Shown one piece after another: positions 12,481 through 22,860 of a DNA stretch of 64,000 nt. The stretch covers positions 37,730,854 to 37,794,853 of the forward strand of contig CM054116.1 in assembly GCA_028673005.1 (NCBI GenBank), written 5' to 3'. The stretch's first letter is position 1. The number at the start of each line of letters is the position of its first letter. The stretch comes from Tanypteryx hageni (taxonomy: Eukaryota > Arthropoda > Insecta > Odonata > Petaluridae). The position numbers and the translations under genes were made by a program. The notes beneath the pieces were generated by a model. It searched no databases. It was not told where the DNA came from and saw only the letters and a program-made list of their open reading frames with translations.

Positions 12481-14510
12481 CTCGGGTTCGATCTCAGGAC
12501 CAGGGCGGCGTCTGCCTTTTAGCCCCTTGAAAACTCGAGGTGCTTTATTACGTCGTGGCGTGTTTACTTTTACATTTTTTTCTGTCTCCACCGTAGACGA
12601 GAAACTTAGGGGCTCGTTGCTTTTTCCCCGTTCTTTTTTTCTCCCCTTCCCCACAACCTCTTTATTTCCCTCGTCTCTCAACTTTTTGTACACCTGTCCC
12701 ATGATTTTCTCATCTCTTGTTCCCAGGTGTAACATTACGGCGTGCAACGCGTCTCCGACCTGCGTTATTTATGTACCCTTATATCCGTCACTGGTTCTTT
12801 GGAGCGTTGAATAATTCTTCGCAAAGTACAAGGGTCTTCCGTAAGATATATTCGGGCTAAAATATTCATTGATAAAATAAAGCGTGACGTCGACCAATCA
12901 CTGTTTTAATTCGTTACCGTATGGTAAAGTCGAGATAGTTGTTGGAAAAAACCTTCGTTTGCTAAGGCCGATGCAGCTAAGGAGCGATAATGTATTTAAA
13001 TATATTTGCCGCAAATCATTAAAAATTTATTAAATTGTCAATATCAAAGCATATTTATTTATAAATTATAGAAAATTATAACAGCATCTACATCTTGTTT
13101 TGTTTCTTGGTTTTTCAAATTTTTTCACTAATATGAATAAAATACACAATTTAAATAATTTTTATTTTCATAACTTTAAAAAAAATGTTTATTGCTATTC
13201 AAATTTGCATGACGAATTGAAATTTGTCATCAATGATTAATTCTATCTCCTGTCTCCATTGAAGCATCGGAAGCTCAATCGGAGATATTTGCATTTATCA
13301 GCAATTCATCAAGAAATCTTTATAGAAATTCTGTTTTCCGATTTAAATCAATCAGATTTAAGAATCAAGTTCACGTCTGAAATTGAAAAAGTCGGCGAAC
13401 ATTCTTTTCTTTCCCTTAATCCCAGAAAGATAAAAAATAAAGCATGTTTAATAGTAGTTATCGAGTTCGGACTATGACTGAACTAAACAAAAACGTGCGT
13501 TATTTGTAAAATGAATAGAAATAATACGATTGCAATTAAGTAAAATAAAAAGTGGGTCTTACGGATTATTTGGAAAATCAAGTTGGTAAACAATGACTTA
13601 GATCTGGTGGAGAAAAAAAATGCGTATGTATATGAGAACTTATTGGATTAGGAATGAAGATAAATGAGCAAAACCGTATACAAGTGATAAAGTATGAGAT
13701 AAAAATCGCTCGAATTGAGCCATAGAGATTAAAATAAGTTGGTAAAGTGCATATTAGACGAATCTTGTAAATTAAGAGCGGTTTATCCTAATTTTTATCT
13801 TTGATGAGTGCTTTATCTAAAAGAGTGAACACAGTAAAACAATATGTTCAGCATGCCATGTATTTCTTAATTTGAAAGGAAGACAATTGGTGCTTGACTG
13901 ACAGATTGCAGATTTTATCTCAGAAAAATGAATCAATAGTACGCTGTTGTTATTTTAATGCGCCGGTCTGTATATTCAGAATTTATATAAAGAAATATGA
14001 CAGCAGATAAGTCTACATGCATAGGTAATTTCTACGAAAATTCATTTTAAATTTGCTCCATCAGAGCAGAGCTGCTATGTAACGGGGGAAAGGCTCGAAA
14101 TATCCATCGTTTACAAAGTCAAATTTGAAAGGAATGTTATATATCTGCGCATCGAATGCCTGGAGAAGTTTGAGGGATAGAAAAATGGACTCCGGTGAAA
14201 TATAAAATTTTCCTAGGTTATTGTGAGGTCTATTGAAGGATTTCCGAGAAAATGATCCTATTGGAAGCGATTAAAAAGGAATCGCATAAAGTATGAAGAA
14301 AATAAGTATCAACCAAGATGGTGTTCTGAGAAAGAAAATCATAAAAAGGCACGAGATGTTAGAAGCAAATGCTCATTTTAAATGAGACTCTAAAAGAAAT
14401 AAAGAGAATAACGGCAAATAAATACTATAATAAATATGTAGAAGAAACGTAAAGAGAAAAAAAGATCCTGAAAGCGATAAGAGTATCTGCTACCTTATTC
14501 ACCAAGTTCG
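12481..14510. other. AT-rich non-coding DNA
   Basis: A moderately complex part (12481-12830) passes into AT-rich DNA. A 72-codon plus frame at 13259-13477 is unrecognised. The part at 14280-14500 is A/G-rich with stops in all frames. Confidence 0.5.
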
Positions 14511-14514
14511 ATCC

Positions 14515-14865
14515 TGCAATCAGGCGGTTTTGTCGACCTCGCCCTATATGCGAAAGCTACTTTGTGCCCTAGAAAGATACACAGCATGGCACTTCGCCCT
14601 TTCGAGGGGATGCAAAGCCGTTGCGACCCGCTGGTGCATTCTTCGAAAGAAAGCCGGTGTTGGGCCTGGATTTTCTCCTCCTATTCCTACGAGGATTTTT
14701 CGTAAAGCCCGATAATAATCCTCTTCGTGGGTTAATCTCACGTGTGGGACGTCTTGCGCTAAAAAGAAATATCCCGTACAATGGGAGAGAATGGCCCTTT
14801 TCGTAGACCTCGACTTGAAAGAACGAGCTAAGACGAGCAAATCTAAATTTTAAAAAGTCCATCGC
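14515..14865. other. GC-enriched island of unknown role
   Basis: This is a compact high-complexity block in AT-rich surroundings. It is open on the minus strand in two frames (98 and 97 codons) and on the plus strand in two shorter ones. Overlapping openness suggests composition rather than coding, and no motif is recognised. A conserved regulatory segment or unannotated exon is possible. Confidence 0.25.
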
Positions 14866-14971
14866 CAGTCAATTAAAACGTAAATAATGGTACGACTAGT
14901 ACTATTAGGGTTATGCGAAGTAAATACCATGAAATTGTACATAAAATATATTGTTTACATTCATACATACT

Positions 14972-14993
14972 CACACACACACACACACACACA
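14972..14993. repeat. (CA)11 microsatellite
   Basis: An uninterrupted CA run in AT-rich DNA. The surrounding 14866-15970 is AT-rich with no gene seen. Confidence 0.95.
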
Positions 14994-15970
14994 TGCACTA
15001 GCAAATGCCCGTCGAAAATGATGGGAAAATTTATTTTGATGTTTCAATATATTTAGCTTGCATTTTAATGAGAAGAATCTTAGTACCATCGCATCGTGTT
15101 GAATGGCATCCTAGTAGACATTTTATCTCGGTACATTTTAAATAGCGTTTCATCAATTTTGCGTTTGAATTTTTATTTTAATTCTATTATTCCGATGAAT
15201 ATATTACCTTTCATATTATAATATTTTGCAGTTTGATCATGTCAAAACTTGAAGATTGTCGTGTTATGCGTATATTGTCAGTTGCATGTGCTAGATATGC
15301 TATGGATTTTATGTTACGTTAGAATTTTATCTCGTCCGTATGACGGGAACGAAAATGCCCAATTAAAAGTTTAAGCAACATTTATGATTTATTTCACTTT
15401 TTAAATTAATTAAATTTTCTTTAAGCACAGCATTTTTTGTGAAACTCATTGATCTTTTATTCATTTTTCATTATTTTTAGTGGATTAATTTAAATATTAA
15501 AATGCTAATGGATAAATAATATATTTTGTTCATTATAAATGTCCTAATAGCTCTTTCATTTTACCAAATGACAAAATACATAAATTAATAAGTTTAAATA
15601 TTATGTTCTAGGTTTGTAGGGGTTGCTTGTTTTCGTTGCTATAACAATTCTCTCTCATTCACTATCATTATTGCGGGACACGATAACCTGGATTACATAT
15701 TAGACTATCTAAATACGTTTACTTATATATGCACCTACACGTTACTACAAATACAAAATTATCTTTCTGGGCATTTTCGTGACTTGAGGTTGTACACAAT
15801 ACAAATCATTTTCATCGAAATCACGAGCGAAATCTGAACACATCAGGTGCGTCAGCCCTCAGCACTCCATTATATGATGTTCTGTCTAATCGAGAAACCT
15901 TAATAAAGAACTTCATCTTTGTTAAATAAAATGCGTTTTGTTTCAAGGAAATGGCCAAACCTAAAGAGGT

Positions 15971-16133
15971 TACCGTATTTTCCCGAATATAATGCGCACC
16001 CAAATAGAACGCGCATATTTTCAAAGGTTGATAAAAAATCATTCATAAAAAGTGTGCGAATATAACCATCAGTGGACTCTTGCAAAAATCATTTTAGGAA
16101 AAAATTGCTCATTATATTCGGTCAAATGCGGTA
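15971..16133. mobile_element. Tc1/mariner-type MITE (element 15973-16131)
   Basis: The left terminus begins CCGTATTTTCCCGAATATAA. The right terminus, reverse complemented, begins CCGCATTTGACCGAATATAA. The two arms agree at most positions. The element is flanked by TA on both sides (15971-15972 and 16132-16133), the target of Tc1/mariner/pogo elements. At 159 bp it has no coding capacity and must be mobilised in trans. The superfamily call is an inference from the TA flank; the inverted termini are directly visible. Confidence 0.65.
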
Positions 16134-16249
16134 AGTAAAATTTTAGTTACAGCTAACGGCTTTACAGATAGTATTTTAGCTGCTGTTTATCATTCCTTTA
16201 ATCATGAAAATTTACCTTTGAAACATGGCTCCTGGGTGAAGCAATACCC

Positions 16250-16970
16250 TTTGTTATTTTAAGCGACCGTTCCCATAATACAAGCAAAATATTAATTAGT
16301 TGCGATCACCAATTGAGCCTCTTGTGTCTTTCCCGTTTAGCCATCACCGCGAATTACTCGTGGAAGTTACGCGTTTCCACGGAGACAGTTCGCGCGTCAA
16401 AGGTCGTCAGCGCTTTACGATATCGCGGGTGGTCCAATGAGCGCGAAGAGCCAAACAGTTTTATCGGCGCGATCGCAATGGGAGGAAATCCCGAGTCAGG
16501 GACGCGAATGGACCAGACGCTGAATCCTTCAAAACCAGCTCTGATGGAGTCCTTTCATAAAAACGGGGAATTGCCTATAATATCCAAGGCTGCGATTTTT
16601 TCACGTTTTCTCACGAACAACCAATCGATTCTGTTGATTTAACACGGTGCTGCTAGGAAACGAACACACTTGTACACACGATCTCTCGCCCCCCCCCCTG
16701 CCTTTGCCATCCTGCACAGTGGCTTCCTGTCTCTACCGCGGCATACAAATCGACCGGAGAGCATGCATTTCGTTGGAGAGCAATTTCGGCTTGGAGTAAA
16801 TAGATCCGGAATTGTATTGCGTTGCGTGGGGCGTTTCAGTGTTCCAATGTTTTGGAATGAAGGCGCTCGCGTGCGAAATGTAGGAGACAGAGAGAGAGAG
16901 GGGATTTCGGTTCATATGCACGGCCTCTTGTCAGGTATTGTGCGTAAAAGCACTCCGAAGCATTGATATT
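16250..16970. other. GC-enriched non-coding block with X-box-like word
   Basis: This more GC- and CpG-rich stretch contains GTTTCCACGGAGAC (16373-16386), an imperfect RFX X-box-like word, and a CCAAT word (16434-16438). A 109-codon plus frame (16313-16642) matches nothing I know. It might be a regulatory region; no transcription start signal is clear. Confidence 0.25.
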
Positions 16971-17114
16971 TCGGGGAAAGGTAATTTTTTAAGCAAAGAC
17001 TCCGGTTTTTTTATTTTATGCGCATGTGGATGTAAAATCCATTTCATTTACGGTCAAAAAACAATTTTCATTTCGTCCATTTGCTCCAACTTTTTCCATC
17101 GACCGTCGACGCCA

Positions 17115-17265
17115 AATCTCTCGCGCCCTCTCTTCCTTCCCTCGCCCTATTCCCCTCCCTCGACCTCCTCCCCTCATTCCTCCCCCCCTCTCTCTCTCTC
17201 CTCACCATTTCATCCCTTGTATTCTCCTCTTCCCAAGCTTTTCGTTCAGCTACAATCTCCCTGCT
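17115..17265. repeat. Pyrimidine-rich tract
   Basis: A C/T run with (CT)n near 17188-17200. The 168-codon frame crossing it (16938-17444) is read through CT repeat and has no domain. Confidence 0.85.
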
Positions 17266-20090
17266 TTTGCACTTGCGAAATAAATCCCTCCTGCCTTACT
17301 CTTCGGCGTTGCATTGAATGGCGCAAGCTCCGCGTTCATTATCCCGATGCAGCTTCGGACCCAAAAAAAATATGCAGCGCGCCGAAGAATGGGGACGTTT
17401 CGAGAAGAGACACGCAGAGATTTCGTGTTCTGTCCCTTCGATAAATTCACATCGCCAATGTCACTTCATTTCTATTTCGGTTATTCGCACACTGAAAATA
17501 TCTAACCAATGCCTGTAGTCATCCATAGAGTATAATTAATCGAATCTGGCGTGACTTCGTGGAAATAGGCAATATTATTCAGATCAAATAAACAGTACTT
17601 TTTCACAGTTTTTTTTATTTTTGCAACCGGTCCTTCTGCTGCAGTTTCTCTCCACCATTCAGTTACCGCCGTGGAAGCCCCTTTTTACAACTATTTTGTC
17701 GGTAACTGTTTAATTTTATCTGTGTGGTTTTCCAGCGTTACTTTTATGTAAAGCAATGTTTATGTATATTTCATTTTATGTACTTTTCTAATATGATCCT
17801 CTCAATCGTTAAATATTGCTATCAGTATTTTTCACAGGTTTTTCACACACCTCTTCTAGTGAGGGTGTTTTCGTGCAGTGGGGTTTTTCCTAGGGAATAG
17901 TACTTTAATTTTTCCTTGTTTTCCCCACAGACAAACAAATTTCCATCTTTTTTCATTTCCAAAAATGATAACTCTGCACTTTATTTATGTAGTAGTTTAT
18001 TTTATATAATCTTTTATTTTATTTTTATTTCTTGTTACTTTTTTCCTGTTCGTAATTGACAATGGGTTAGATGGAGGAAGAGACTCAATCTCGCCCAAAT
18101 AAAGACGGATATCTTTCTATCCATTTCACCCTTCCAACGATTGTCTTATCTTTCCATACCCATCCCTGGATTTCCTTTAAAACCCCTGTGCATCATTTCT
18201 CCTTGCCAGATGATGCTGTATCACGTGTGAAACCGGTCGCAAAAATAAAAAACTGTGGAAAAGTACTAAGTGTTTTTAAAATATGAATTGCATCCATAGA
18301 CTCATCCTGCTTAACTAAAGATCAATTCTTCCTTCTTCCTTAACCCGAAGTATGAATATGAACATTAATATTAGAAGTTTGGTTTCCTGAGACCATGTAA
18401 TCAAATAGTGCTGTCTAAAAAAAAATTATGTCATCAACCTTAACTGCTATGAGCAGAAGGGGAGAGTATATTAAAAGTGACACCAATGTGACAAATAAAA
18501 AATATCGTAATGGTCTCTGATACCCATACTGAGGGTTAAGGGTTAACTAAATTACCTCACTGCAAAAGTTTACTGCCTAATGTAAATATTTCTACCTTCT
18601 TATATAATGAGAAATTTTGTATATTTCCACTTAAAAAGTATATACTTATATTTAGACCGTGGTTTCGTCGTGCTAAAACGTCATTTTCAAGGTGGAAATA
18701 TACAAATTTTCTATTTTAAGAATATGGATAGATTTAAAAAAAGAACGCATTCAACAGTAAACATTGTATTTATACTATCATTATTATCGGCTCTTCTTGG
18801 AATCTATGAATTCCATTGTATATTTCCGCTCGATCTCTTCTATAGTTTTTCACTCCATCATTTTTTCACCTATCCTCTTCTTCAATTGCGTTTGCGCTTA
18901 TGCATGTTTGAACACTGCGACGGAAACATTAATGAGAGAAAAATAGGTAATTGGGTGAAATTATTCAGTTTGAATGCGACAAATATTTTTGTGCCCAAAT
19001 ACTCTTTGAGTAGGTATTTAATAGCCATAGGAGCGTGGAAAAACAATTTTGGGCTGGTGTCTTTGTGTGTATCTGTTCCCAACTAACATATTTTGTATCA
19101 ATGAAACAATTTTCATGAAACTCGGTATGAGGTTCGCGTTACCAGGACCAACCTCAGGGCCACATTATATTTGGCGAAGATTGAAGTCCCGAGTTCAATT
19201 CCAGGAACGTCCTTTCCTTACTTGATTTACATAAGATCTCGAATTCATCGTGCCAAGATTTTTTCTTTGTTACTGTAAAATATCTTTTAATTGTGATATC
19301 GGAGCGGGATTTGTACTGTTCTAATGGAAGAAAAGAATGCAAATCCAAATCTCTATCGTAGAATTTTGATAATCAATCGCATTTCCTTGAATTTATTGTT
19401 AACTAGTGGGTTTTAATCGTATTTTATTGAAGTTTTGCCATAGAAACGATTATTGACGAAACCAGTTTGAGAATAGAGTCATCTGGGAAGCCAACCTGTG
19501 TTAGTCTTAGCATGGACTTTTATATTAAATAAGGGCTTTAATTATAGCTTTATATAAAGGTGGTACGTTAGAATATTAAGTTTAGCGTATGGTGCGAGTC
19601 CTTCAACTGATAACATTGCATCTATATAAATTACGCTCCCCATAACGTTGTTCCACATAAAGTCACTGAGTTCATTTTCGCTATCGCTTCAGCGTCTTCT
19701 TCTATTAGTAGTCGAATTAGCTAAAAGAGTTTGGTGAGTTTTTACCTAATTTCACTCTAATCTCAAACATAAATTTGGTTTGCTTTATTCAGCACCCTCG
19801 TATTTTTAGCTTTGAGCGTAATGTTCTCGCAACCTGCTCCCTTTTGCAGTTTTTACGACCAAAATTTTTCAAAGGCGACACCCGGATGTAGGAGTAAAGT
19901 TTCTGGGTTTGAAAAACTTTCCTTTGAGTTATCTCTTTTGGGATCGTTGGAAAAACTAATAGCCGAAAGGCCATCTAAGTTTTGTGCCTTTATGAGAACA
20001 GTTAATGGCTTTTTCGCATTTTTACATAGAACTATGTAAAACTGCCGCAAAGATTTCCTCAAACCAAGGAACTATGTATATGTATGTATA

Positions 20091-20093
<3 letters not shown>
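17266..20093. other. AT-rich non-coding DNA
   Basis: No gene recognised. A 159-codon plus frame at 18607-19086 is Phe/Leu/Tyr-rich and unrecognised, in T-rich DNA where long frames arise by composition. A lone tRNA B-box-like word occurs near 19191-19199. Confidence 0.45.

Positions 20094-20189
<96 letters not shown>
20094..20189. repeat. (TA)n(GT)n compound microsatellite
   Basis: An 87-bp uninterrupted TA run followed by GTGTGTGTG, abutting the inverted element. It behaves as the outward tail of that element's left arm. Confidence 0.95.
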
Positions 20190-20449
20190 GATGGCAACAA
20201 GTTGTTGGGGTAGGGAAGCCCAGTGAGCACTCACCAATAAGATGACTTCAGGTTGGCGAGCTGCTGGGGTTGTCGAAGTGACACACGTGCTGAAGAAGAG
20301 ATCACCCCCGAGAGCTTCCGTGTTTTTTTGTTTTTTTTTGTGTTTATTTTACGTGTGACACTTCAATACCCCCAGCAGCTCGCCAACCTTAAGTCACCTT
20401 ATTGGTGAGTGCTCACTGGGCTTCCCTATCCCAACAACTTGTTGCCATC
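20190..20449. mobile_element. Foldback copy of a TA-tailed Penelope-like/hammerhead-type element
   Basis: Two near-perfect inverted arms, 20190-20289 and 20351-20449, flank a 61-bp loop. Each arm ends outward in ...GTTGCCATC, then a T/G-rich stretch, then (TG)n(TA)n. The loop begins CTGAAGAAG...CCCCCGAGAGC, resembling the CUGANGA...GAAA core arrangement of hammerhead-bearing retroelement termini, with changed core bases. The same sequence recurs on the opposite strand at 31.9-32.2 kb, so this is a dispersed family. There is no coding sequence. Penelope-like elements are known to carry hammerhead motifs and often insert as inverted partial copies. That assignment is inference; the repeat and its inverted structure are directly visible. 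Confidence 0.6.
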
Positions 20450-20490
20450 TATTTATCCTACTTGCCTTTCCTCTTCCATAAGCATTTGTG

Positions 20491-20497
20491 TGTATAT

Positions 20498-20535
<38 letters not shown>
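20491..20535. repeat. (TA)n microsatellite
   Basis: A TG/TA run with two CA interruptions, forming the outward tail of the right arm of the foldback element and abutting the satellite-like array. Confidence 0.9.
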
Positions 20536-20537
<2 letters not shown>

Positions 20538-21315
20538 TAGTAGAAGGTGCTTGCATACTGCAAGCATTTCATCTCACCTTGAAAAAAAATACTTTTTTAC
20601 AGAGATATTTCATCATGGGAAATATTTCTTTAATTCAAAAGATTTCTCCTTGGGACTGGTTTTCGTTTTTTTCATTATGGAATAATAATGGAGTTAAACA
20701 ATCACTAATTTTTACAATTTTCTGACTATTATAAATTTTCCACATTGGGTTAATAATGCTACACATTTCTGCCAAATTTTTAATTTATTGCACAATTAGA
20801 AGTGAAATAACATTTATCTAATTGTTTAAATTTAAATAATTTTTAACGACTAAAACAATAATTTTATGGATAAATTGAAATGCTTATTTGTTTACATAGA
20901 CTAACTTCTACATAATTTAAACATTTCAGCTCCCTAACTTGCGGCGTAGTGTCTAAGCAACTACCTATTTGTTTAAACTTTATGAATTTTTAACTGCCAA
21001 ACAAATAAAAATATCAAAATTTCTATGATCCCCTATTTCGTTTTTTTACCAATACTACCCCTAAAAAAACTTTCAGCTCCGTAGCACATTCGAAAATACA
21101 TAAACCTTGAAATTTTGTTTAAACAATTGCAAATTTTTAGAGGCCGCATTGTTGATCTTTTTCAAGATTTTCGTTTTTTCTAGTCGATTTTGCACAAAAT
21201 CATACCTAAGGAAATAATTTCGAATCTCCAGCTCAACTGAAAGTACCTAAATATTAGTATCCTCCTGTTATATGTATGCTATATCCTCCTCTGTAAGGAA
21301 CGTCTATATATAATG
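20536..21315 (+). repeat. Satellite-like unit 1 (780 bp)
   Basis: It begins ACTAGTAGAAGGTGCTTG and ends CGTCTATATATAATG, as does the next unit. Inside, landmarks such as TTTCAGCTCC (20924, 21071, then a variant at 21225) and TTGTTTAAA followed by a TTTTTA..GGCC-like word (20822, about 20969, 21115) recur every 146-158 bp. The unit is therefore built of diverged monomers of about 150 bp. No coding potential. Confidence 0.8.
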
Positions 21316-22050
21316 ACTAGTAGAAGGTGCTTGCCAAGCATTTCATCACACCTTGAAAAAACATTAATTTTTTAGAGAGATATTTCATCATGGGAAATAT
21401 TTCTTTAATTCAAAAGATTTCTCCTAGGGACCAAATTTCTTTTTTTCCTTATGGAACAATAATGGTGTAAAACAATTGCTAATTTTTGCAATTTTATGAA
21501 TATTATACGTTTTCCGCATTGTGTTAATAACACCTCACATTTATGCAAAATTTTAAATTTGTAGCACATTTATCTAATTGTTTAAATTTAAAAAATTTTT
21601 AACGGCCGCAATAAGAATTTCATAGATACAATGAAATGTTTATTCGTTTAAATGGACTAAAATCTAATTAACTTGAAATTTTCAGCTCTCTATCTCGCAC
21701 CGTAGTATCTAAACATTTACCTATTTGTTTAAACTTTAAGAATTTTAAATGGCCAAACAAATCAAAATATCAAAATTTGTATAATCCCTATTTCGTTTTT
21801 TACAATTTCCAAACCTAAAAAATTTCAGCTCCGTAGAAAATACGGAAATACATAAACCTTGAAAATTTGTTTAAACAATTGCGAATTTTTAGCGGCCGCA
21901 TTGTTGCACTTTTCAAGATTTTCGTTTTTTCTAGTCGGTTTTGCACAAAGTCCTACCTAAGAAGAAAATTTTAACCTCCAGCTCATCTGGAAGTGCCTAA
22001 GCACTAGTATCCTCCTCCTCCTCCTCTGTAAGAAACGTCTATATATAATG
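21316..22050 (+). repeat. Satellite-like unit 2 (735 bp)
   Basis: A direct tandem copy of the preceding unit with the same first 18 bp and the same last 15 bp, shortened by small deletions. It keeps the internal periodicity of about 150 bp and has a short CTC/TCC expansion near 22009-22027 where unit 1 has a different sequence. Confidence 0.8.
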
Positions 22051-22575
22051 ATATTATATTACACAAAGTGAAATGTCGTTTTGTTTACAGAGTTTGTATG
22101 GTTACTAACAACAGTATATAGTTAGTAATGTTAGTAAATAAACTTTCATATTCTCTTCGTTTAACAGTTTACACATTGAAGCTTCACTAATGTATCGGTA
22201 AGAATTAATATCAGAATTTCTTTAATACATCGAAAAGTACAGAAGGCTTCAATGTATACAACACGCTATATTAATTTTAGTTAGTATTTAAATGAAAGTC
22301 TTACGTTATAATGTCAATTGAAATTAATACAGATGCTGTATACCTATAGGTTTCATTTGATTATCGGTATTTATATTTAATTTCGATTTAATTTCAATTA
22401 AAGTTACAATACAATCAAGTTCATTGAATCTGAAAGAGAACATTGTGATTTTACTCGAGAACCGAATGTACCATTATTTAACGTAAATAAAATGAACGTA
22501 GGGTGGGTTATGATTGGAAAATGTGAGAGAGAATGATGAGTGATTGAGTAATTAAATGAGATTAATAATTAAATT
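22051..22575. other. AT-rich non-coding DNA
   Basis: No gene seen. The last part may be the eroded upstream portion of the Helitron fragment, but it is too diverged to read. Confidence 0.4.
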
Positions 22576-22577
22576 AA

Positions 22578-22860
22578 TTATTGGAAGACATTACTGGTTT
22601 TAAGGCTGGAATCATTTACTTCATCCCACGTGTAAAAATTGACACGCCAAATGATCCAGCAATTCCTTTTAACATGCATTGCAGACAATTCGCGATCAAA
22701 CTGTCTTATGCCATGACAATAAATAAATTGCAAGGACAAACCTTAGCCAAAGTTGGAATTTTTACGCCTGAACCTTGGTTTTCACATGGAAATAAGTGGG
22801 ATATTCAAGAATTCGAACACTAAATTGTATATAAAGAAATATTGCAAATTAAATAATGAC
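22578..22860 (+). pseudogene. Helitron Pif1-like helicase, C-terminal fragment
   Basis: The frame reads GFKAG..YFIPRV, then RQFAIKLSYAMTINKLQGQT, then FTPEPWFSHG. This is the C-terminal SF1 helicase block of the Rep/Helicase protein of Helitron rolling-circle transposons (Pif1 family), which unwinds DNA during transposition; TINKxQGQT is its signature. Intact relatives continue after FSHG with a LYVALSR-type motif. Here that motif is missing: a deletion and frame change follow, and a VYKEIL-like tail can be read in another frame near 22828-22846 before stops. The N-terminal helicase motifs and the Rep nuclease domain are absent. It is a decayed fragment of about 80 residues from a protein normally well over 1,000 long. 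Class is near certain; the exact limits are not. Confidence 0.88.

Noticed and set aside
19110..19215. tRNA-like SINE suggested by a perfect B-box word (GTTCAATTC)
   Set aside because: The only A-box-like word is about 20 bp away, too close, and no tRNA fold can be drawn.
20005..20226. 73-codon frame with Tyr-Ile repeat
   Set aside because: Product of the (TA)n microsatellite.
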